From contig JAOWBW010000489.1 in assembly GCA_026119855.1 (NCBI GenBank), positions 620,001-684,000 on the forward strand: a DNA stretch of 64,000 nt. Reading direction: 5' to 3'. A program made the translations under genes and the position numbers. The notes under the pieces are model-generated. The model did no database searches. It saw only the letters and a list, made by a program, of their open reading frames with translations, and was not told the DNA's origin. Positions 23,872 to 34,372 of this stretch are shown piece by piece (the stretch's first letter is position 1; the number at the start of each line of letters is the position of its first letter). The DNA comes from Campanula takesimana. Taxonomy: Eukaryota > Streptophyta > Magnoliopsida > Asterales > Campanulaceae.

Positions 23872-24026
23872 TGTATGCTCTAGGCACGTTATGTGAATGA
23901 TTAATGTTGTCTATTGATTATGTTTTAATAAAGTTTTTGAATATTGATTATTATATCCTTTGCATGTTTATTATAATAATCCCCGTCCCAGATAATTATG
24001 ATTAATTATTAGTATAAGTTTAATAG
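23872..24026 (+). mobile_element. Remainder of Copia LTR J, truncated
   Basis: tgtatgctctaggcacgtt and later ataataatccccgtccc align with the first 165 bp of the A-family LTR. It breaks off at about 24026 against a Tat LTR in the opposite orientation. Neither element shows its natural terminus there, so a deletion or rearrangement joined them. Confidence 0.65.
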
Positions 24027-25130
24027 CCTAGGATGTCTACTTGATTTTAAGAGTCGCCACCCACGTTTTAGAGGAACGCGAGAAAACCTAAGAAAATAGC
24101 CTTTTTTATTGATTACGAAACCAAAGATTCTTGAGATGAGGGGTTCGGGGGTTAGGTGACGGAGTGGGAAGTACTTAAACACCCACTCCACCCCGCTTAC
24201 GCGGGTCTTGCTACTTTTGGTGTTCTTATATTTACATGTCCTTCAATTGATAAAATATGCTAACAACTACAAAGTAAAGATAAGGGGGAAAATGAAAGCT
24301 AAATGATTTTATTGATTGAGTGTCTAATGGTCACATGTTGAATATTTTCTAAACCATTACATTAAGAGATGAAGTGGAATTAAATTAATGTTGGAATGTT
24401 GGGATGTAACTTTGACCAAACTTCAATAATGAAGTGGCCTTTTAGTTGTATCCCTTTTTATGGAGATTGCATACTTAGTAAGACATAAATAAAAAAGAAG
24501 GAGAAAAGTGGTACCTTTAGAAAAGGGACTTTGATCTTGGACTTGAAAAGAGTTTTGTTGTGGAGAAATTGTTGTAAAACAATTTGTGTAGAGTCTTGTC
24601 ACGAAGAACTCTTGTAGGGAGAATTTGTGTATAGAATTGTGTATAGTGTGTGTGCAAAAAAAGTTTAAGAGAGATGAAAAGAGATCCAAAAGAGATGAAA
24701 AAGAGGCCCCAAAAAGAGATCCAAAAGAGACCCCTTCCAATGGTGGATTGGAGGGGTTTTTATAGTTGAAAGGGGATGTTTTTTATGCCAAGACGGAGTC
24801 ACAAAGATCAGTTTTCTGGGAAAAATCTTATAAAATGAGCAAGGGAGAGATTCTTGGACAGAAATCAGTAACTGACACACCCAGACGCGCGCGCATCCCG
24901 TATAGTCGACGGGAGGCACGCGCTTCTGGTCCCAAAGGGCGGAGGCGCGCGACTTTGAAATGGCGATTTTGACAGAATAGACTAGAAAGTTAACTCTGTT
25001 GTGCAGTTTAGTCCAAAACTGACGGAATCAGTTAGGAACTTAACCGAACTAACAGAACATAACAAAAACAAGTAAAGTAAAAATACTATGTATGCAATCG
25101 GGGTGAGAGGTCTAAGGCGGGGTGTCTACA
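24027..25130 (-). mobile_element. 3' LTR of Tat/Ogre-like element C, truncated
   Basis: On the minus strand it begins TGTAGACACC at 25130, after the polypurine-like ccgaggggttc, and is homologous to H's LTR down to catcctagg. The last 60 or so bases are missing. A TATA-like box (tataaaaa, minus) lies at 24757-24764. CpG-rich words (gcgcgcgcg, ggcgcgcg and variants) lie at 24884-24955, upstream of that box. Confidence 0.85.
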
Positions 25131-25145
25131 GAACCCCTCGGCGAC
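25131..25145 (-). other. Polypurine tract of element C
   Basis: On the minus strand ccgaggggttc directly precedes the LTR, matching ccgaggggctc before D's 3' LTR at 49855. This makes 24027-25130 a 3' LTR. Confidence 0.65.
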
Positions 25146-25299
25146 GTGGATTGCGAAGCAAAACGCGTCGACGAAAGAAAGACAATCGCCGAGGACATCG
25201 ACAAGAGAAAACAAAGACTCAATAAAGCAGGAATTTGAAATTACAAAGGATAGGAGTGAGCTCCCTGTGTGAACGGCTTAATTGATATAGAAAGGATAT

Positions 25300-25600
25300 G
25301 GCGGGATCCGTTTGCTGATGCGGGATCCGTTTGCTGAAGCGGGATCCGTTTGCTGATGCGGGATCCGTTTGCTGATGCGGGATCCGTTTGTTGATGCGGG
25401 ATCCGTATGCTGATGCGGGATCCGTTTGCTGATGCGGGATCCGTTTGCTGAATGCGGGATCTGTTTGCTGATGCGGGATCCGTTTGCTGAATGCGGGATC
25501 CGTTTGCTGAATGCGGGATCCGTTTGCTGATGCGGGATCCGCTTGCTGAATGCGGGATCCATTTGCTGAATGCGGGATCCGTTTCCTAATTATGGGATCA
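25300..25600. repeat. 19-20 bp minisatellite, about 15 units, each with GGATCC
   Basis: The unit is of the form atgcgggatccgtttgctg, with small variants (gaa/gat ends, one ttgttg, one gtatgc). It lies in the 3' untranslated part of Tat element C, a location known to generate tandem arrays in Tat/Ogre elements. The repeat period creates long artificial open frames on the minus strand. Confidence 0.93.
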
Positions 25601-28001
25601 CCGTGGACCAAATTGCTGTCTAGAGCTGCAGTTGCTGTTGACTTTATTATGGGGATGCGGACATGGTTGACTGTGGACCATTTTCTGCTAGGGATAAAGT
25701 GCCTTGAGTAGCGGATGCTGTTGACTTCGTGGTAGTACCTGTTATTTATGTGATTGGCAGGTATATGTGTTTGTGCAAGAAGATGCATGAAGTGTGAAAT
25801 GAAGAGAGAAATTGTGCTCGTGGTGCGATGTGATTTGAAAGCAGTTTTGCATGAGAGAGAGTTTTTATAAGAATGGAGAAAGTGATTTTGTGTGCGGTGT
25901 GATTTGAGGAAAGCCTCGGATCTATTCATACCTTCACTTACCATTGCCGCTTGATTGGAGATGGATTGCTGAAGGATGTTGATGCTTTTGATGAAGAATG
26001 TCCATGATTTGGATGGAGAATGATGATGTTGGTGATGATGAATTGTTTTTGCCTTTGATGGAGTGTCGGCGAGATGGTATTCTGGATGGTGGGTTGGTCG
26101 TGCCAAAAGGCTGCCTACGTATCCCTTGGAAGGAATCAGACCAGCGTAGTTTAAGGATGATGGAGAGTGCTGGGGAGGAATGCTAGGAGCAAAGAAAAAC
26201 GAAACACATACTTTTGCGCAAGAAAAGAAAAAAGAAAATATTTTTTTTTTTTAATTAGAAAGAAAAGAATATGCACACACGTGAGAAAAATAATTTTTTT
26301 TTTAGTTCGTGGGTGAACCATTTTAACCATTGTGTGTTTGTAAAGCCAACCCAAGATCAAGTCATGTTCAATCGAAGTCCGGATTGCCTTGCTTGAATTC
26401 TGTCGTCGTTGCCGTTGTGTCTAACGAAAAGTGATTTCTAGCCCCAAGAGATTTGTCGTTTATGGGGCTTCAAAAGGACTATTGATGCCGATATGCCAAG
26501 GGGTTATTGATTGTAAAGCCCCTCGAATACTGAACTTTGAGTGGCTTATGAAGCCCCAAGATGAATCAACTCTTAGCCCATTCAAATAAACTGTCTTTTG
26601 TTGTCGACGTGGGCAATCCCCAAGAGAAGATCATTGATACCAAGCTTTGAGAGATTGCTAAGCCCCGAATGTCATGGGCTTATCAAGTTTGTAGATGGCG
26701 GGATGTGGAGACCTTTCGGTGTGAAGCCTCAAATTTTCTTGGAATCGGCTTAGCATTGTGTTGGGAGCGGATGGCGCTATTGGGAAGAACTCTTGAAGGC
26801 GATCTCCTTCTTTCTCTTGCTTGGAGATGGATGGCCCTTTTTATGGTTGATACCCAAATGGCGGAAGGTCCATGTTGAAAATGTAGTATGGTCTTCGGGA
26901 GACGTCTCGTGGGAGATGGTGATGTTGTTTGCAGATGATAAGGTCTTGGTGTGATAAAGTCTCGAACGGTATGTTTGCTCGAGTCTTCTTGAGTTGAACC
27001 GACGGCGGAGCTTCGGATGCAGCCTGTGCTTTTTATCTTGGAGAAGGGGGTGCTGTATTGCAGAAACATTGGGATTGGCCGTAACTCTGCTTATAGAGTT
27101 AACATATTGCCATTGCACGCTATAACTCAGCCGGGTGAGTCTAGCATATTGAATCCTTTTCCTTTTCTCTAAGACTTCCTTCATAATCTCGATGTGAGTT
27201 CTAACAAGAATCATCAAATTCATTCATATCATCGGAGCCTTCATTTAAAACCAAGAGGCCTTTTGACTAGAAGTGTTGAGGGACCATTGAAGTTTGATCC
27301 CTTTCATGGAGCCATAAGACTACTCCCAAATTGCATTGCTCGGGTACCACTGCCCAAAAGCTTGTTAATTGCAAAGCCCCAATATTGCCCTTTGCTTGCA
27401 TCACTGTAATGCCGTAGCCCAAAAGATTGTAGATTGCGAAGCCCCTTGAGACCTTTCGGTATAAAGCTTCAAATGTTGCTGGGGACATTGAAGTGAATTG
27501 CTTCTTGCCGAGGGAGCCTTTAAGACTTGACCATAGCCCCTAGAGTGCCATCATTGATTGCGAGAAAGGTCCATCCTTGATTGGGGGAACGAGTACGGGC
27601 ACACATGACAAGAGGGATTTTTGACATCCCTTTTGAGAGACTTTGAGGATAGTCTCACACATCTTTCTCGAGCATAGCCCCTAAGGCTTATTGATCGTCA
27701 AATGAGGCAAAAGAAGCCCTTGTTCTTGAGTCACATAGCCCCTAGGGCGTCACCATTTGTTGACCAAAGCAAGAGTGACCCATCCTCGTGCGAGGGAACA
27801 AACATGAGAGGACATGGCAAGCGATACTCCATTTCTCGGGAGCCTTTCGGCGTACTTTACAAGCACATACTTGAAGAAGCTTTGAAAGCTGAGACACATG
27901 TTGTTGCTATTTGCTGCCCAAGCCAATTGACTAGCTAGGGATTATTTATGCAACTTCGTGCCTTTTTATGATGGGCTCGTTCTCAGATGGGTCTTGGTTA
28001 C
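25601..28001 (-). mobile_element. 3' untranslated interior of Tat element C
   Basis: Non-coding. On the minus strand gggatacgtaggcag at 26111-26125 matches the gggatacgtagga of D (49652). Many phrases of the type 'agcccc' recur in a loose, diverged array between about 26430 and 27740. No gag or pol is found. It is cut at 28001 by insertion of D; gttac at 27997-28001 would be D's left target duplication. Confidence 0.6.
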
Positions 28002-29537
28002 TGTAAGTACCCCAATCTGAAATCGACCTACTTTAGAGGAATTCTTGGTACCATTTAGGGATAAACCAATGGGCCATGACCTTACTAGAATAAACCTGAT
28101 ATTCCAGAACTGAACTGGAATTAAACTTGGAAAAATCCAGAAGCTCGCCAAGTCGAGTCGTACGGATGGTTTGGGCACATGAGGTCCCTAGCCGTACGGC
28201 TATGTTGGGCACCCTCAACCTCTATAAATTGAACCCCTTGCTGATTATTCCAGGGGGGGGGAAACAACATAAGAAAGGTTACTCTGTCGAAATCACTCCA
28301 GTAGTGTGAGAGAAGAGTGAAACAAAGAGTGAAAGAGAGAAAGGAAGATTGGCTAAACCAAAATAGGTAAAGCCACCTTCTCCCCCTCCCTTCTCTTTAT
28401 CTATAACTCTATTTTCTCTTTAATCTTTGCTTAAGTTTATGTTGATCTTTACATTACTTGTAAGACTTGTCCATTCAAGCAACTTTATATTACTTGCAAC
28501 ACTTGTCCATTCAAGCAACTTTACATTTATGCAAGACTTGTCCATTCAAGCAAATATACATATATTACTCTATATTGCTCTTGTCCAAGCCATGAGATGA
28601 TCCAATGTGCCCTCCATGCCTTGTGTGGAAGAGGTTCAAACCTAGATGATCATGGCTTGTTGATTGTCATTTACATTCTTGTCTAGTTAAAATGATACTT
28701 TTGGTGGCAATGATGATCATTTGGATGATAAAGCTTCCATCTTTATCATCCAACATTGATCTAGCTCCAAAGCCCCCTTTCGGGTTACAAAGATTCAATC
28801 TTTATGTGTTAATTTGATTCCTTAAAGGTTAATAAGTCATAAAAATGCCATCTTGGTGATAAAGTTTCAATCTTTAATCACCAAATGGTCAATTTTGACC
28901 CAAATGGCATATTCATAAACTTTTCTCAATTTTCTCCAAAGATTGCTTATAATCACACCTAAATACTTGTTTTGGGGACTAAGTGATGATCATTTAGCAT
29001 ATGAATGTTGTATTTAAACTTACAAAGTGTTTTAAATAAACTAGAATCAAAACAGTTCTGTCCAGTTTCAACAGAATGTTCTGTTTCTGCTCTGAAACAA
29101 GACCGTTCTTGACTGAACTGTAAGACCCCAGGAGACCACATGTCCATCCGTACGGCTGTGTTGGGAACGGGGGGCAAAATGTCTATTTTTCCCTCTGATC
29201 CCTATTTTCTTAATAAACAAACCCTTTCAGTTAAGTTTTTCCAAACAAAACCAATAACAGAAACTTTTCCGTTAAATACACACACACACATGCACATTTT
29301 CAAACTAACAAGGGAGACTCGGTTTTTCCGAGGCATTTTGGGTGAACCGCAAATATGTTCTTCCCAAAGTGTAACGTGACCTCCGAACTTACCTTCTCTA
29401 ACCATTTTCATTTGTTTAGTTTAAAATTAACAAATGTGGCGACTCTGTTTCTTTTTTTATTGGGAAAGTTACCCGTGTTTGGCATTTCTTCCTCGTGTGA
29501 ACTTTGCTTGTTTCGCCCCAGGAACAGGATCCTTACA
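28002..29537 (+). mobile_element. 5' LTR of Tat element D
   Basis: TGTAAGTACCCC to CCTTACA, 1536 bp, followed by the PBS. A TATA box (tataaat) lies at 28223-28229. The words cgtacggatggtttggg (about 28158) and agccgtacggct (28189-28200) lie upstream of the box; another ccgtacggct lies at about 29147. Three diverged units containing acttgtccattcaagcaa lie at about 28458-28556. Confidence 0.9.
28458..28556. repeat. Three-unit short tandem repeat inside D's LTR
   Basis: acttgtccattcaagcaa occurs three times at roughly 35-45 bp spacing with AT-rich linkers. Confidence 0.8.
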
Positions 29538-29538
29538 G

Positions 29539-29556
29539 TGGCGACTCCGATGGGGA
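29539..29556 (+). other. Primer binding site of Tat element D
   Basis: TGGCGACTCCGATGGGGA, one base after the LTR end; one base different from H's PBS. Confidence 0.8.
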
Positions 29557-31286
29557 AATAAAGTTCTTACGAACTTCTATTTAGAAGCTTTGGAGGCACT
29601 TTTGTGTGGGTTAAACTCCCGTTTCCGTTAGTTGACTTTGTGCATATTTTTGTGTGTTTGCTGTTTCTGTTTGAACTGTTTTGAGTGCATATGTTCTGGA
29701 AATGCAATAAACTGGAGTATGATGATCACCAGTTGTAGAAACTGAGAAAAATCTCAACCCCATGGCTCTAGCCGTACGGCTAGTTTGGTAAAAGGGCCAG
29801 AATGTTGCAAATTAACAATTTTGTGCAGGGCAGCAACATTCTGAATTGCCTTCTGCTTCTGCTTGTCCAGGTTCCAAATTTACAGCCTTACTTGTGCACA
29901 TTACCTTTATTCTTTTGGCCAAAGTTTGGTTATGCATGATCCTTTCTCAATAAAAAATATTTCCAAAATCTCATTGTGCATAACCCCTTTTTTTTGTAAA
30001 AAATTCTCGACTCTTCTTGTTGTGCACAACTTGCTTTGTACAAATGGTTTCAATGAGAAAATTGCTCTTTTGCAAAATGTTTGATTCAAAATCCTTGGTT
30101 GTGCACGACTTGGTACATATACAAGTTTTGGTCTTTGTTTGTATTCTTTGACTTATTGTGTATAAATTGCTTACTCCATGCTTGTTCATATATTTCTTAT
30201 GCCATGCTCATCATGTTGAAAAACAAAATAAAAATCTCTATTTTGACTCAAAAAAGGGAATATAGAATTGACTTCACACAACGCGCACTTGGCTTTGCAC
30301 GTTCCAAATACCCTTTAAACACGGGATGGATGCCAGATGCAGCTCGATTGGCGCTCTTGTTCCCTTCGAGCGCGCACGAGTCCATTCCACCTCCCCTTCC
30401 GAGCCGAGTCAACCACACATGTCCGTGACACAAAAATACCGTGACTTTGGTTGGTTTTTGGTCTAGTTCACGTTGCCATTATCTTTTAGCATGTGTCCAA
30501 AGTCAATTGTGGCCAAGTTAATGCCCGGGTTACGACTCCTTGATGTAATGCAAGCGTGGCCTAACCCGCCTCTAACTCTAATGACGACCGCAATTAACAA
30601 AGGTCATGTGCTAAAGATAGGGTAACACCGTGTCGTTAAGCCCTAATGAACGGGTCATGTTAATCATCCTTAAGCTCATGGTAGAGGATTGAGACACCTC
30701 ATTCAAAATGGGGTCATGTCAGAATATCGGTGCAGCCTTCGAAATAGTCTCAATCCCGACTGGGGCTTAATCATTATTAGGATGACCCGCACATCGGGAA
30801 CCTTGCGACGCACTAGACCTTAGGATCATTTCTTTCGGTCGGTGAAAGCCGCTTGCCCTATAGGACCCTCGCCCTGGACAGTCCATCCTTGGGAGTGTGC
30901 AGTACAGGTGAAAAACGAGGGGTCTATAGACCTAGTGACGAAAAAGAAGAGAAATCTTTTCCAACTAATTAGGAACAAAACATGTTTTGAGTGTACATGC
31001 ATAATAAGCGTTAAGTCATTAAATTGCGCGCTAACGTTTGTTCGTGTGACAAAACCGCTTAATAATGATTATAGAGAATAAGCAAAATCCTTTTCTAAAA
31101 GGGGGAAATTGCTAAATTCATCCAAAACGCGGGGCTTGGGCTTCCCCCCCAAAAGGGTCAAACCGTTTCTCTCAATGAGTCAAAATCTCATTTGTGTCGA
31201 GTCCCCGCCTTACCCAAAGCATGACTTTTCAAGATCCTTTCCACGGTACCCTTACGGCTTGTCGGTCCTTTGTGCTATAGGAAGCA
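29557..31286 (+). other. Leader of Tat element D, non-coding
   Basis: A long leader typical of Tat/Ogre elements with no open frame of note. It contains agccgtacggct at about 29769, repeating the LTR word. The block 30500-30910 is GC-balanced and resembles a structured leader, but it is not rRNA. Confidence 0.6.
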
Positions 31287-32073
31287 ATGGAAAGCAAATC
31301 CCAAGTGATTGAGGTAGATATCCGGTTGGATGCACAGGCCTGGCTGGAAGGCAGGTTGAAACTCCTAGAACGGACGGTGAACACGATGAGGGATCAAATA
31401 CGAAAGTCAGAGGTTGATCGCAATGAAGCGATCAAGGTGGTTCAACAGCTCCGGAAGGAGATCAAGGAGGTACTCCATAGAAAGGTTAAGGAGGGAAGAG
31501 GGTGGTAGGAGACTCAGGAAAGACCTTGAGGAAAAGTACGATCGCCGGTACGAGCTCCTGCATAGCCGAGCGGAATTGACGGACGAATTAGAAAAGCACA
31601 ACTCATGGAACACCCGAGAATGTCTCCATGAAATTGTGAAATCCATTGAGCAGATCCAAAAGTCCTCAGAAAATCCGTCCTCCTCACCAAGAACCATCCC
31701 CGACCGCTTGGTCCAAGATGAGCAAGAGTCTCGTGATCAGCTACGACCCGTTACAGTATCCCATGGGAATCCCGCGGCAGTTGTGGGAGGATTTCACCCC
31801 CAAGGGAAAGGAGCCCATTATCGTTGGTTCCATGAGTTGGGAATGCCGAGGGAACAAATGTTGGAACACTTGCTCCGGATAGGAAAGATGGAACTGCTGG
31901 GTCGCCACGTGATATGGACCGAACCGCTCGGGGCACACCATGATCCTATGCAACACTGCAGGTACCATCAGGCCTCGGGTCACTCTACGAACGCTTGTCT
32001 CACCTTGAGGAACCACATCCAATCGTTCATCGACAAGGAGGTTATCACCAAGCAGGGCGATGAATGGGTGTGA
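31287..32073 (+). pseudogene. Tat-type gag relic of element D, frameshifted
   Basis: The ATG at 31287 opens a frame with a charged, coiled-coil-like N-terminus (LERTVNTMRDQIRKSEVDRN). Around 31460-31490 the coding switches to the +1 frame (31414-32073), continuing with RRLRKDLEEKYDRRYELLHS and ending in CRYHQASGHSTNACLTLRNH followed by IQSFIDKEVI. That Cys/His phrase followed by IQxxID is a common gag-region signature of Tat-type Gypsy polyproteins. The central capsid part seems reduced, and the next 85 bases run into nested element I. It retains no catalytic domain. Lineage assignment rests on motif, PBS and LTR; function is presumed lost. Confidence 0.65.
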
Positions 32074-32158
32074 GGTGAAGAAAAGGAAGAAGAAGAAAAC
32101 AACCCTAGGAGTTGTCTAGCGTTGTAGGTTCTAGAGAGTCCATGAAAAAGTCCGTTGT

Positions 32159-34252
32159 TGTCACGACCCGAAAACCCGTCTCTATTTTCTAGTAATAAAT
32201 AATTATTTATTTATTTATTTGATTATTTATTTATGTGTGCATTTTGTGTTTCCTAATTTTAATGTGTGTCTAGCATTATTTGGTTGATATTGTGTTAAGT
32301 GTGAAGTAAGGGAATTATTAGGGAAGAGGATATTAAGGGTAATAGTAGTAGTGGTTGTAGTAGTGTAGAGGGGGCCTAGGTGTAACTTTTTAAAATAATT
32401 TTAACTACTCCCTCCCTACTCCCCTCTTCTCCCTCACCTCTCTCCCTCACTCTCCAGCACACACACACAATTCCTCTCTCTCTCCATTGTTGGGTAAAAA
32501 GGTAAGAATCCTCCCTCTCATTTCCTCCATTTTTAGTCATCTTCCTCTCATCTTTTCCTTGTGCTCATTTTATGAAATGTGTCTAGATCGTCGATAGGAT
32601 CGTGTAGAGCCAAAAATATTCGAATTCCGTCATCTTTCAAAAATTCAAGTAAGTTACTTTTCCCCCATTTTCATGCTAAAATGTTCATCTTTAGTTTATA
32701 TAATGCTGTAGTTCATATATATGTCATTTTGGTTGAGTTTGGAATTTATTTGTATTTTGTTCATCTTTTGTGATTTTGAGAATGTTGGGATCAAATCTTG
32801 GTTTAGGGTTGCTAGATGATGTTATTTAGGTTCCTTATAGGCTTATATGTTGTTTTGGGTACTTGGGTATGCTAATAGATGTGTTGGATATGTTGGGTTT
32901 GAATTGGGTAAGGTTTTGTTTGATTTTTGGTAAGAACTTGATGAACCCAGCAGTTTTCCGCCCCAGATTTCCTTCCCGGGCGCCCGCCTGTGGTGTTCCG
33001 GGCGACCGCCCGTGATGTCCCAAGCGCCCGCCTACATGGCAAATTTGTTCGACTAAACCTCTGTTGCAAGTGAGCACCCGCCCGAACCTTCCTGGGCGTC
33101 CGCCCGCCCTTGTTTCCTGGAAATCTCTTTTATTTGGTTTAGGCTTGGTTTGTATATTAGGTATAGACTTTGGGTGTCACTCTAATTAATTTAATTAGAC
33201 ATTATGGGATACTCTAGTGTTGAAAATGGTTCCTCCATGAACAAATGTGTTATGGGATTTGATTAATTATTATTTGGAAATGGTTGAGCACTTTATTATG
33301 TGTGAGTGGTTTTATTTCATCTTCTTGGTGATTATTTGGAATGGTTCCCTACTTTGGATTCATGAGTTGTTTATTTAAGCTAGTATTTATTACTTAGCAT
33401 TTATTTGGAAGTCCAAGCTGGTTATTTGTGTTCGAGTCAGGCAATGGATAATGCTATAATGGCACAAGCCAAGTCCAGTATAGCATCGCCCATTGGTCCT
33501 TCTTTCCTCATCCTGATTGGCCTTGGTTGGGATGAGCTAGCTTCCTTCGGAAGTAGCTAGCTAACTTTTTGGAGTATGACTTTGTGTCACGACTCCTGTC
33601 CTTTGTGACATGTTACTTTGTTATGGTTCTGGTACCGGGGTTTTCTCTTCGGCTTTTATGCTACTAGGAAGACGTTGATTGGTTGATTATTGAAGCTGCG
33701 CAGCGATCCTTTATTTGGTTCTATCAGTTGGAAAACCTTGGCTAATATCCTTTGTTAATTGTTTATTTCCGCTGCTATCTGTTAACTGCTATTGCTATGT
33801 GCTATATGTGATTTATTATTGCTTATTGCATCATAACATGTCATGTAGTTGCATTAGTAACTTATTGAGATTTATCTCACCCCCTTTCTTTTATCTTTGT
33901 TTTTCCTTAACCCCCAGGAGGAAAGGATTAGTACTCGCTGATCATGAGGAGGACGTCGAGTGTGGAAGTAACTTTTGGGAAGGTTGTTTCGGTTTACATT
34001 ATTTAAATGTATAACCTTTGGGACAGTGTCCAAACATTGACGTCATTAAGAATCGTGTATTTTGTATTTTTGGGTATAAGCTTGTGGAGCCTATGCTAGT
34101 TGTCTTTTGTTGTTGTCAAACTTGGATTTACAAAACTTGTACTATCATCTTTTGGTATAAAATGGAATTTTTTTCTTCAGTATTTTGTTAATTGTGTGTT
34201 AAGTCGACGTCCAGTTTGCGTGCCCTTGGCCCGCGGGGTCGGGGTCGCGACA
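32159..34252 (+). mobile_element. 5' LTR of Gypsy I
   Basis: TGTCACGACCCG ... GTCGCGACA, 2094 bp. GC-rich words of the type gggcgcccgcc and cgggcgaccgcccg lie at 32968-33110. A TGACGTCA palindrome lies at 34038-34045. Confidence 0.93.
34038..34045. promoter_or_regulatory. TGACGTCA bZIP-type site in the LTR
   Basis: Perfect palindrome, conserved in all four chromovirus LTRs of the window (also 40790-40797, 58371-58378, 63615-63622). bZIP (TGA/CREB-type) factors bind this sequence; use here is inferred. Confidence 0.35.
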
Positions 34253-34254
34253 GT

Positions 34255-34266
34255 TGGTATCAGAGC
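34255..34266 (+). other. Primer binding site of Gypsy I
   Basis: TGGTATCAGAGC, two bases after the LTR end. Confidence 0.9.
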
Positions 34267-34372
34267 TATGGTTTAGCTCTAAGTTTAAGTATAGGTGGAC
34301 TAGTATGACGTAGGAGGGTAGTCGTGTTCGGAGTGAGTAACGGTTGTTGTTTTATGCAGGCACTTATTCGAA

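Noticed and set aside
25219..26106. Minus-strand open frame of 295 codons
   Set aside because: Its repetitive part is the 19-20 bp minisatellite read in a stop-free frame, and the remainder has no domain. It lies in Tat 3' untranslated sequence.
30248..30433. Short frames around 30081-30433 as genes
   Set aside because: Overlapping frames on both strands, no domains, inside the non-coding leader of D.
30500..30910. rRNA-like or structured RNA block in the leader of D
   Set aside because: Base balance looks rRNA-like, but no conserved rRNA segment is recognisable. It fits a Tat leader.
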